Positions 57,321 through 64,000 of a DNA stretch of 64,000 nucleotides are shown here, in pieces. The notes beneath the pieces are model-generated. The model was not told the origin of the DNA. It worked only from the letters and a program-made list of their open reading frames with translations, and searched no databases. Made by a program: the position numbers and the translations under genes. The stretch spans positions 62,001 through 126,000 of the forward strand of contig JAGBNC010000036.1 in assembly GCA_017634595.1 (NCBI GenBank), given 5' to 3'. Position 1 is the stretch's first letter; each line of letters opens with the position of its first letter. The DNA comes from Bacteroidales bacterium. Lineage in GTDB: Bacteria; Bacteroidota; Bacteroidia; Bacteroidales; UBA932.

Positions 57321-58286
57321 ATGAAAAAATCTCTTGCAATTGCAGCACTGCTGCTCGCCTGCCAGTTCATGGGCTGGTCCCAGGCCAAGAAACCTACCAT
57401 CATGGTTGTACCGGCCGATGCTTTCTGCGAACGTTACGGCTATGTGCAACAGGTTAATACTATGGGCGAGACGGTTTCGTCTCCCGACTATTCAAGGGCG
57501 ATGAAGGAGAATGCCGACATACGCACTTTGGTTTCCGCCATGGCTGATTTCATGGCCAAGAACGATTTCCCTATCCAGAGCCTCGAGCAGGAGCTCAAGC
57601 GGCTCCAGACCGAAGATGCTGAAATGGCCATGATGACCGGACGTTCCGGCGGCGAGATTGAGGAGACTCCTCTCGAAAGACTCCGCCGTACCGCCAGGGC
57701 CGACATCATCCTTGATCTCGACTACGAAATCCACCGCGTTGGGCCCCAGAAGCAGGTCAGTTTCAACCTTCAGGCCATCGATGCATATTCTTCCAAAATC
57801 ATCTCCGGCAACACCGGCGTAAGTTCAGCAGCCAACGTGCCCCTGACTTCCCTTCTGGAAGAATGCGTCCTTAGCTTCAAAGACAACTTCCTCAGCGGAC
57901 TCCAGCACCACTTTGACGACCTGTTCGCCAACGGCCGCGAGATCACCATTACCTTCCTCCGTTACGACAACTGCCCCTTCTACTTCGACGACGACATCGA
58001 GATTGACGGCGAAGATTATGAATTCGGCGAGTGGATTGAGGAATGGCTGCAGGACAACACCGTAGAGGGACGTTTCACCACCGGTGCAAGTTCAGCCAAC
58101 CGTCTCCGTTTCAACCAGGTACGCATCCCTCTGTACGCTCAGAACCGCAAAGGCCGCGACGTTGCCATCGATGCAGACGACTTCGTGAAGCCTCTCGTAC
58201 GTGAACTCAGGAAGAAACTCAATGTAACCGTGGGCGCTTCTCCAAGAGGCCTCGGCGATGTATGGATCACCGTCGGTGACAAATAG
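57321..58286 (+). CDS. DUF6175-like exported protein (CsgG/FlgO-like)
   Basis: 321 residues, 3 bp after the preceding gene. Signal peptide ending FMGWSQ. PTIMVVPADAFCERYGYVQ opens a CsgG/FlgO-like fold; helices NADIRTLVSAMADFMAKNDFPIQSLEQELKRL and a strand ARADIILDLDYEIHRVGPQKQVSFNLQAIDAYSSKIIS follow. A strongly acidic strand (YFDDDIEIDGEDYEFGEWIEEWLQD) and GASPRGLGDVWITVGDK close the protein. This matches what I remember of DUF6175, a Bacteroidota family of unknown function. Like FlgO it may form a periplasmic or outer-membrane ring with its neighbours; this is inference. Confidence 0.75.
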   Translation: MKKSLAIAALLLACQFMGWSQAKKPTIMVVPADAFCERYGYVQQVNTMGETVSSPDYSRAMKENADIRTLVSAMADFMAKNDFPIQSLEQELKRLQTEDAEMAMMTGRSGGEIEETPLERLRRTARADIILDLDYEIHRVGPQKQVSFNLQAIDAYSSKIISGNTGVSSAANVPLTSLLEECVLSFKDNFLSGLQHHFDDLFANGREITITFLRYDNCPFYFDDDIEIDGEDYEFGEWIEEWLQDNTVEGRFTTGASSANRLRFNQVRIPLYAQNRKGRDVAIDADDFVKPLVRELRKKLNVTVGASPRGLGDVWITVGDK

Positions 58287-58295
58287 TAAAAGCTT

Positions 58296-59264
58296 ATGAA
58301 AAAGATTTTTGCAAGTATTATTCTCGCTTCGCTTTGCGTGCTTTCCATTGCCCAGAACAACAAGGGCAAGATGGATGACATGGGCCGCATAGCACTCACT
58401 CCGGTCATACTGGAGAATAGCTACATACCTGCTGCAGCCTCCAACGTGGTGCTGAACAAGCTTACCCAGATCGTGACCCAAAACGGTCTCGCCGGAGACA
58501 GCTTCGATCCACGTTTTATTATCACAGCCAACATGGTGGAACTTGGGCATGACGTCACCGCCACCACTCCCCCCATGCAGACTTACACTCTGAGCCCTAC
58601 CCTGTACATAGGCGATGCAGCTACCGGCACCCTCTATGCATCATGCACCCTCAACCCGGTAAAGGGAGCCGGCACAAATACCACCAAAGCATATATGCAG
58701 GCAGTCAAGATGCTCAAGGCTAACACTCCTGAAGTGCAGCGCTTCATTGAGACAGGAAAGACCCGCATCATCGAGTGGTACAACACCCAGATCGACTTCC
58801 TCATCAGCGAGGCCAATGCTCTCGCCGGGCAGGATAAATATGACGAGGCCATCGCCCTGCTCTTCACCGTCCCTACCGTCTGCAAAGATGCATTCGACAA
58901 GGCTATGAGGGCCGCCGAGCAGATCTTCCAGCAGAAGATTGACATCGAAGGCGCACAGCTTTTGAACATGGCAACCCACGTATGGAACGCCAACCAGCAC
59001 TGGAGCGGAGCCAATGAGGCAGCCGGCTATCTCTCACAGATTCACCCCCTTTCTTCCGCTGTGCCTGGGGCAATGGCTCTTTCACAGACCATCGCAACCC
59101 GCGTCAAGGAACTCGACAACAGGGAGTGGAATTTTGCAATGAAGCAGTTTGATGCTTCCGTAAGCCTCGAAAGCCAGAGAATCGCAGCAATGGGCGAGAT
59201 CGGCAAGGCTATGGCCAAGCGTCCTGTCAATTATTACAATATGAACAGCTTCGGCTGGTGGTGA
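58296..59264 (+). CDS. Exported protein, CsgG-like N-terminus with helical C-terminus
   Basis: 322 residues. Signal peptide ending LCVLSIAQ. The N-terminal half has RIALTPVILENSYIPAAASNVVLNKLTQIVTQNGLAG and RFIITANMVELGHDVTAT ... TLSPTLYIGDAATGTLYASCTLNPVKGAGTNTTKAYMQAVKML, the alternation seen in CsgG/FlgO-type domains. The C-terminal half is helical and TPR-like (DFLISEANALAGQDKYDEAIALLFTVPTVCKDAFDKAMRAAEQIFQQK). No family is named. It lies 9 bp after the DUF6175-like gene and 4 bp before the second LPP20-like gene. Confidence 0.75.
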   Translation: MKKIFASIILASLCVLSIAQNNKGKMDDMGRIALTPVILENSYIPAAASNVVLNKLTQIVTQNGLAGDSFDPRFIITANMVELGHDVTATTPPMQTYTLSPTLYIGDAATGTLYASCTLNPVKGAGTNTTKAYMQAVKMLKANTPEVQRFIETGKTRIIEWYNTQIDFLISEANALAGQDKYDEAIALLFTVPTVCKDAFDKAMRAAEQIFQQKIDIEGAQLLNMATHVWNANQHWSGANEAAGYLSQIHPLSSAVPGAMALSQTIATRVKELDNREWNFAMKQFDASVSLESQRIAAMGEIGKAMAKRPVNYYNMNSFGWW

Positions 59265-59268
59265 TAAT

Positions 59269-59709
59269 ATGAAAAAGTTAGTTTTTGCAATGCTCGCGCT
59301 GCTCCTGACCGCAGGAGCCTTTGCGCAGGAGACCGAATGCATCAGCAAGGAGATGGACGGCAGCCTCACGCTTCGCGTGTGGGGAACCGGCCGCAACAAG
59401 ACCGATGCACTGGAGCAGGCCAAGAAACAGGCCGTATATGATGTGTTGTTCAAGGGCATCACCCGGGGCAACACCGACTACAACATGCGTCCTATCATGA
59501 CCGAAGTCAACGCTCGTCAGCGTTACCAGGACTACTTCGACATTTTCTTCATGGACCGCGGCGAATACCGCAAATATATCAGCATGGAGGACAAGCGTGC
59601 CGGTTCTACCCGCACCCGCCGCAATTACCGCGACGTAACCGTAGGAACAACTGTGCGAGTGCTGGTACCCCAGCTTCGCGCAAGGCTTAAGGAGGACGGA
59701 CTGTTATGA
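59269..59709 (+). CDS. Exported LPP20/FlgP-like protein (paralogue 2)
   Basis: 146 residues. Signal peptide MKKLVFAMLALLLTAGAFAQ. Core LTLRVWGTGRNKTDALEQAKKQAVYDVLFKGITRG, then QRYQDYFDIFFMDRGEYRKYISM and VGTTVRVLVPQLRARLKEDGL. All three blocks match the product of 56802. The ALEQAKKQAVYDVLFKG helix is close to the conserved helix of LPP20-type proteins. It overlaps the next gene by 4 bp. Confidence 0.78.
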   Translation: MKKLVFAMLALLLTAGAFAQETECISKEMDGSLTLRVWGTGRNKTDALEQAKKQAVYDVLFKGITRGNTDYNMRPIMTEVNARQRYQDYFDIFFMDRGEYRKYISMEDKRAGSTRTRRNYRDVTVGTTVRVLVPQLRARLKEDGLL

Positions 59710-60239
59710 AAAGGATGATTCTTTTCGTCAGCCTCGCGCTGATGCTTATTCCCGCTTCTTTGATGGGACAGGCCAAGCACCAGGACTATAACCTTCCCGA
59801 GGTCCCAAACAGGGCTAAGTACATCGACTTCCCCAGCCTCGACAGAGGTCTCTGGTTCGCCACCCAGCTCACTCCCGGATACAACATGACCCAGGGTTTC
59901 TTCGCCCAGGCAGACCTTATCGCCGGCTACCGCTTCGGCGAGTTTATCAAGGTCGGTGCTGGCCTGTCTCCCAGGTACGGTGCTGCAGGTTTCGCTCTGC
60001 CCATTTATCTTGACGCCCGCGGAAACATCATTTCCCAGGAGTCCAGGATGGCTGTTCCCTACTGGAACTTGGACGCTGGCTACACCATCAAACAGGGTCT
60101 TTACCTGTCTCCTACCATTGGTGTTCGTGTCGGCGAGCCCCGCAACAATTTCCTTGCAGGTGCTACCTACATTCTCCAACAGCTGGGCCCTGGCGTATTC
60201 TCGCACGCCATAGGCATCCGCCTAGGCTACGAGTTCTAA
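59706..60239 (+). CDS. Small predicted outer-membrane beta-barrel protein
   Basis: 177 residues. Signal peptide ending SLMGQ. The rest alternates polar and hydrophobic residues with aromatic girdles: LWFATQLTPGYNMTQGFFAQADLIAGYRFGEFIKVGAGLSPRYG, VPYWNLDAGYTIKQGLYLSPTIGVRVGEP, AIGIRLGYEF with a terminal Phe. About eight strands, as in small OmpA/OmpX-like barrels. It closes the cluster and overlaps the LPP20-like gene by 4 bp. It could anchor the other exported proteins in the outer membrane. Confidence 0.78.
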   Translation: MKRMILFVSLALMLIPASLMGQAKHQDYNLPEVPNRAKYIDFPSLDRGLWFATQLTPGYNMTQGFFAQADLIAGYRFGEFIKVGAGLSPRYGAAGFALPIYLDARGNIISQESRMAVPYWNLDAGYTIKQGLYLSPTIGVRVGEPRNNFLAGATYILQQLGPGVFSHAIGIRLGYEF

Positions 60240-60256
60240 GGTAAGCGCAATATATT

Positions 60257-60302
60257 AATGGAGCGCCGGTACCGCGAACAAGCGGAATGCCGGCGCTCCA
60301 TT
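60257..60302. terminator. Bidirectional terminator hairpin
   Basis: AATGGAGCGCCGG (60257-60269) and CCGGCGCTCCATT (60290-60302) form a perfect 13-bp stem, with an inner CCGC/GCGG pair in the loop. T runs follow on the plus strand. It lies between the convergent exported cluster and the M16 peptidase gene. Confidence 0.85.
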
Positions 60303-60323
60303 TTAAATACCCGTCGAGCTATT

Positions 60324-63206
60324 CTAGTATCCGAATATCTCTTCGAGAGAAACGATCTTCACAGGGCCGAGGGTCTTGAGATAGTCGGTATCCAGATCCT
60401 TGATGTCGCCCAAGATTGCATAAGCATAGGTTCTATCCTTAACCCACTGCTGCTGAGCTGCTTTCACATCCTCGAGAGTGAGAGAAGGCAGGGCCTCGTA
60501 CACAGCACGGTCAAGAGGCTCCTGAAGGCCCATACGACGGCACTGACGATAGCTCCAGAGCACGCTCCTGCCGGTGGTGCGCTGCGTGCGATAGCGGCTG
60601 TCAAGGGCGTCCTTGGCCACTGCAAATGCAGCATCGGACTCCGGCATGTTGTTGATAATCTCGTCAAATGCTTCGACGGCCTGGCGCATCTTGTCGTTCT
60701 GGGTGGCGATGAATGCGCTGAAGGACACGGTCCCATCTGCGAAAGAAGGATTGCGGAGCCTTGACGAGGCGCTGTACGCCAGACCGCGGGCTTCACGCAT
60801 CTCCTGGAATACGATGGCATTCATTCCGCCTCCGAAATACTCATTGTAGAGGGTCCTTACAGGTTCACTGGCGGCATCGAACTTCTCGCCGCGGTTGGAA
60901 TACTGCTGGTAATAGATCTGAGGTGCGTCATACTGGGCCATATAAACCACGGGCTCAGGAGTGGTCAGCATCTGAGGATAACGCTCGGGAAGCTGCGTGA
61001 ACGAGCCTTCGAAAGGAACTGCAGCCTTAAATTCAGCCTCGCTCATGGGGCCGTAATACAAAACCTCGCAACCGTTGGCAATAACATCCTTGACCTTCTG
61101 AAGCAGCTCTTCGGACTTAACCGCGGCAAGTGCAGCATCGCTGAGACTGATCTTCTTGATAAATTCGGGGCCGTAAGTCACATAGTTGACCAAAGCCGAG
61201 TAGCAACTACGCTGGCTCTTCTTGCCGTCGATGCGTGACTTGAAAGCATCTGCCTTAAGGTTGGCAAGTATTGCTTCGTTACCGACAGCGTTGGATGCCA
61301 GATCACGTACGATAGCGAGGGCCTCGGCCATATTCTCGCTCAGGCCGCTGATGCTGATGGTTGACTGGTTGGAACCGGCAGATGCTCGGAAATCGCAGGC
61401 AAGCTCATACATACGTGCAGCTATCTCTTCTGCGCTCTTGTCGGCGGTACCGAGATAAGGCAGGTAATCGAAAGCCATGCCGAGCTCAGGGTCGTCTTCA
61501 GTTCCGATATTGTACACAAAATCAAGCGAGAACACGTCATTGATCTCGTTTTTCTTGTAGAGCACGTCAACTCCTTCGGCAAGCTTGAAAGTGGACATGT
61601 CTTTGCTGAAGTCCACGAAAACAGGCTCGATAGGTTTCACCTTGGTGTTCTTGATCTCCACCAGGAAATCACTCTGGGCATCACGGTTGGACACGATAGG
61701 AGTAATCTTGGGTGCGGAAATCTTCTGTATGCTGGTATCTTCACCCTGGTGCTTATACACTACGGCGTAATTGTTATCGGATATAAACTCCTTGGCCCAT
61801 GCAACGATATCATCCTTAGTCACGGCCTCGTAACGTTCTATCTCGCTGGCTGCATCTTTCCAGTCGATGCCGCTGATGAAAGCATTGACATAGCTCATAG
61901 CGCGGGCGCTGTTGCTTTCAAGCTGTCTCATCTTGCCCAGCTTAATATTATTGATAGTAGCACTGATAATGGACTCGTCGAACTCGCCTGCTGCAAGTTT
62001 GGCGACCTCCTCAAGAGCCAAAGCACGAAGCTCATCGAGAGTCTGTCCCTGCTTGGGACGTGCCATCATGATAAACTGGCCATAATCAGGCTGAATGCTG
62101 GCAGCAGCATACATGAAGAGAGCTTTCTGCTGCTGGTTGATATCAAGGTCGATAAGACCGGCCTGTCCATTGTAGAGGACGGAACCGGCTATCTCAGCCA
62201 CTGCACAGTTCTTTAAGTCGGCAGCGCCGGGGAGCCTCCATGCAAGGGCTATATTCTCAGCCTCCTTGCCATATACATCTTTGATGATAGGCTCGGTAAT
62301 GGGCTGCTCGGGCTCGAACTCAAGCACTGGGATAGAAGGATTGGCCTTCCAGTCGCCGAAATACTTCTCGAGCGCTTTGACCATCTCGTCGGGATTGAAG
62401 TCACCGGACACGCACACAGCAATATTGTTAGGAACATAGTACTGGTCGTGATACTTCTTCACATTGGTGATTGAAGGATTCTTAAGGTGCTCCTGGCTGC
62501 CGAGGGTCGTCTGCTTGCCATAAGGATGGTGGGGATAAAGAGCCTGGTCTATTGCCTCCCAAACTTTGCGGCTGTCCTGAGTCAGAGACATATTCTTCTC
62601 CTCATAGATGGTCTCCAGCTCGGTATGGAAACCGCGGATGACACCGTGACGGAAACGGTCGGCCTGGATACGCGCCCAGTTGTCGATCTGATTCGAAGGT
62701 ATATCTTCTACATATACAGTCTCATCGGCGCTGGTGAAGGCGTTGGTACCGTCGGCACCTATCATCGACATCAACTTGTCATACTCATTGGGGATGGCAA
62801 GTTTAGACGCTTCGTAGCTTACTGAGTCGATACGGTGATATATAGCTTCGCGCTCCGCAGGGTCCGTAGTTTTGCGGTACAATTCGAAAAGCTGCTCTAT
62901 TTCGTCAAGCAAGGGTTTCTCGGCGGCATAATCGGTGGTTCCGAAATGCTCGGTGCCCTTGAACATCAAATGCTCGAAATAGTGGGCAAGACCTGTAGTC
63001 TCGGAAGGATCGTTCTTGCTTCCGACCTTGACCGCGATGTAAGTCTGGATGCGGGGCTGCTCTTTGTTGACGGACATGAAAACTTTCATGCCGTTGTCAA
63101 GAGTGTAGATCTTGGTCCCCAAAGGATCATTCGGCACAGTCTGATACTTGCTGCAGGACACTACAGCAAGCACAAGCGCAATTGTGGTGATAATCAAACG
63201 TTTCAT
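60324..63206 (-). CDS. M16 family zinc peptidase lipoprotein (pitrilysin-like, tandem domains)
   Basis: 960 residues from ATG 63206; the open frame up to 63302 has no good start. Lipobox near Cys18 (LAVVSC). The inverted zinc site is H75-YFE-H79 in GLAHYFEHLMFKGTEHFG, with the third ligand expected in ELETIYEEKNMS downstream. A second, inactive M16 half follows; the C-terminal part has YFGGGMNAIVFQEMREARGLAYSASS, the conserved Arg/Tyr region that completes the substrate chamber. Such envelope proteases degrade peptides in the periplasm; in Bacteroidota they are usually essential-looking, stand-alone genes. Confidence 0.94.
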   Translation of the reverse strand: MKRLIITTIALVLAVVSCSKYQTVPNDPLGTKIYTLDNGMKVFMSVNKEQPRIQTYIAVKVGSKNDPSETTGLAHYFEHLMFKGTEHFGTTDYAAEKPLLDEIEQLFELYRKTTDPAEREAIYHRIDSVSYEASKLAIPNEYDKLMSMIGADGTNAFTSADETVYVEDIPSNQIDNWARIQADRFRHGVIRGFHTELETIYEEKNMSLTQDSRKVWEAIDQALYPHHPYGKQTTLGSQEHLKNPSITNVKKYHDQYYVPNNIAVCVSGDFNPDEMVKALEKYFGDWKANPSIPVLEFEPEQPITEPIIKDVYGKEAENIALAWRLPGAADLKNCAVAEIAGSVLYNGQAGLIDLDINQQQKALFMYAAASIQPDYGQFIMMARPKQGQTLDELRALALEEVAKLAAGEFDESIISATINNIKLGKMRQLESNSARAMSYVNAFISGIDWKDAASEIERYEAVTKDDIVAWAKEFISDNNYAVVYKHQGEDTSIQKISAPKITPIVSNRDAQSDFLVEIKNTKVKPIEPVFVDFSKDMSTFKLAEGVDVLYKKNEINDVFSLDFVYNIGTEDDPELGMAFDYLPYLGTADKSAEEIAARMYELACDFRASAGSNQSTISISGLSENMAEALAIVRDLASNAVGNEAILANLKADAFKSRIDGKKSQRSCYSALVNYVTYGPEFIKKISLSDAALAAVKSEELLQKVKDVIANGCEVLYYGPMSEAEFKAAVPFEGSFTQLPERYPQMLTTPEPVVYMAQYDAPQIYYQQYSNRGEKFDAASEPVRTLYNEYFGGGMNAIVFQEMREARGLAYSASSRLRNPSFADGTVSFSAFIATQNDKMRQAVEAFDEIINNMPESDAAFAVAKDALDSRYRTQRTTGRSVLWSYRQCRRMGLQEPLDRAVYEALPSLTLEDVKAAQQQWVKDRTYAYAILGDIKDLDTDYLKTLGPVKIVSLEEIFGY

Positions 63207-63227
63207 AAATACACTAACTAGTTTTCG

Positions 63228-63235
63228 CAAAGTTA
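63228..63235 (-). promoter_or_regulatory. -7 box (TAACTTTG) of the M16 peptidase gene
   Basis: Perfect TAnnTTTG on the minus strand, 21 nt before ATG 63206. Confidence 0.55.
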
Positions 63236-63324
63236 AAAAAAATATCCTACAAAATTGTGCTGTTGTAAAAATTATCTTTATATTAGCAGCGAAGTTTTTC
63301 ATAGTTTAAGTTTAGGTTAAGTAG

Positions 63325-63364
63325 CGGGGCGCTCGCAGTGATGCAAGCGCCCCGTGAATTTTTG
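63325..63364 (+). terminator. Orphan intrinsic terminator
   Basis: CGGGGCGCT (63325-63333) and AGCGCCCCG (63346-63354) form a perfect 9-bp stem, extended inside by GCA/TGC across one mismatch, followed by TGAATTTTT. No plus-strand gene lies directly upstream. TATCTTTA at 63280-63287 is a one-mismatch -7 box, which together would give an RNA of about 70 nt. Confidence 0.55.
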
Positions 63365-63424
63365 CTAAATTTTAAAGCCCTGTGACGAAAATTGTCATAT
63401 CTTAGCGGCAAAACTTATTGTACT

Positions 63425-64000
63425 ATGAAAAAGATTTTGTTCTTATGCATTGCGGCCATTCCACTTCTGGCCTCTTGTGAAGCCCTTATGTTGCCTTTCA
63501 ACAGACAGGGTATCCTCCAAATCCGTTTCGCCGAAGGCACCGTGCCCCCCACCAGGGCTGCTTTCCCCGACACAAACGACTTTCTTCTTACCGTCACCGA
63601 TGCCAAAGGCAAGAAAATCTATGACGGGACGTACGGCGCCTCAAAAGAGAGTTTCACACTCGATGAAGGTACATATACTATATGCGCGCGCTCATGCGAT
63701 TTCTCTGAGCCTTTGTTCGACTCTCCTCAATTCGGAGACACTCAGGTCGCAGCCGTCAAATCGGGCAAGACGACGATCGTAACTCTCACGTGCGTACAAA
63801 TAAATGCCGGGATCAGGCTACGCATATCCCCCACATTTCTAAATGCCTACCCTGGGGCCACCCTTTTTCTGAAATCCACCGCCGGACGGCTTATGTACGG
63901 CTACAAGGAAACGCGCATTGCGTATTTCCTGCCGGGTGCAATCAACCTGGAGATGTCGGACGGAGGCGTAGAGAAGACCTTGTTTACCCGTAAGCTGGAG
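63425..64000 (+). CDS. DUF4493-like lipoprotein, 3' partial
   Basis: 192 codons are open from ATG 63425 to the window edge. The signal is a lipoprotein one: MKKILFLCIAAIPLLASC, Cys18. Then GILQIRFAEGTVPPTRAAFPDTNDFLLTVTDAKGKKIYDGTYGASKESFTLDEGTYTICARSC follows the layout of DUF4493 proteins (basic residues, D-x-DF-L-VTDAKGK-IYDGTYG, EGTYT). These are surface lipoproteins of unknown function in gut Bacteroidales, often with adhesin-like or fimbrillin-like sandwich domains. The rest of the gene lies beyond the window. Confidence 0.75.
   Translation, partial: MKKILFLCIAAIPLLASCEALMLPFNRQGILQIRFAEGTVPPTRAAFPDTNDFLLTVTDAKGKKIYDGTYGASKESFTLDEGTYTICARSCDFSEPLFDSPQFGDTQVAAVKSGKTTIVTLTCVQINAGIRLRISPTFLNAYPGATLFLKSTAGRLMYGYKETRIAYFLPGAINLEMSDGGVEKTLFTRKLE

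Overview
The window looks like a chromosomal segment of an uncultured, strictly anaerobic Bacteroidales bacterium of fairly high GC content for that order. Support comes from (i) Bacteroidota promoters, a -7 box of the form TAnnTTTG that recurs in front of genes, with a -33 TTTG added in front of the stable RNAs; (ii) the gene order parA-parB-DUF5683-mltD; (iii) order-typical proteins (BtuG beta-propeller, DUF2264, DUF3795, DUF4493, DUF5692, DUF6175, GIN-domain lipoprotein, epimerase-type threonine dehydrogenase); and (iv) an almost complete lack of Shine-Dalgarno sequences. I see no prophage, insertion sequence, integron or CRISPR array.

Layout. 1-2.5 kb: the end of an OmpA-like/TPR protein and a CoA-transferase. 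2.5-6.5 kb (minus): chromosome partition operon parA-parB-DUF5683-mltD. 6.5-9 kb: a lipid kinase and a helix-hairpin-helix/outer-membrane barrel protein. 9-16 kb (plus): a long, tightly packed operon fakA-fakB-GNAT-plsX-acp-hpt-adk-holA that joins fatty acid activation, nucleotide salvage and replication. 16.1-16.5 kb: tmRNA with an unusual tag. 16.5-19.8 kb: threonine catabolism (threonine aldolase, kbl, tdh), with a symmetric operator between the divergent kbl and tdh. 19.8-26.7 kb (minus): a 1285-residue surface phosphoesterase overlapping a stand-alone HsdR_N nuclease-fold protein, cca, xer and hpf. 26.7-32.9 kb (minus): acyltransferase-DUF2264-uvrA-kdtA. 33-34.4 kb: a GH88 enzyme and tRNA-Asp. 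34.6-38.3 kb: a short TonB-like protein, DUF3795, and a GntR(YtrA)-controlled ABC transporter with a GIN-domain lipoprotein.

38.5-45 kb (minus): an AlkZ-related protein, then a transcription unit bounded by a promoter and a terminator: membrane protein-hypB-941-residue Fe-S flavoprotein-hypA-membrane protein-DUF5692. It has nickel-insertion factors but no hydrogenase. 45-50 kb (plus): two SGNH proteins plus an MBOAT O-acyltransferase, probably an envelope polysaccharide O-acetylation unit, then ybaK. 50-53.4 kb (minus): cobalamin riboswitch-btuG-btuB. 53.5-53.7 kb (minus): tRNA-Lys(TTT), tRNA-Lys(CTT), tRNA-Val(GAC). 53.8-54.6 kb: a C-terminally short mannose-1-phosphate guanylyltransferase. 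54.7-60.2 kb (plus): a seven-gene run whose last six genes encode exported proteins (two paralogous LPP20/FlgP-like, others CsgG/FlgO/FlgT-like, two barrel-like), which I regard as an undescribed envelope system. 60.3-63.2 kb: an M16 zinc-peptidase lipoprotein. The window ends in a DUF4493-type lipoprotein.

The best candidates for something new are the hypA/hypB-flavoprotein-DUF5692 operon, the exported six-gene cluster, the frequent very short or absent mRNA leaders, the tmRNA tag ending Tyr-Ala-Cys, and a 20-bp inverted repeat that overlaps the CCA end of tRNA-Val. All family assignments come from reading motifs and from memory of the families; no database search was run.
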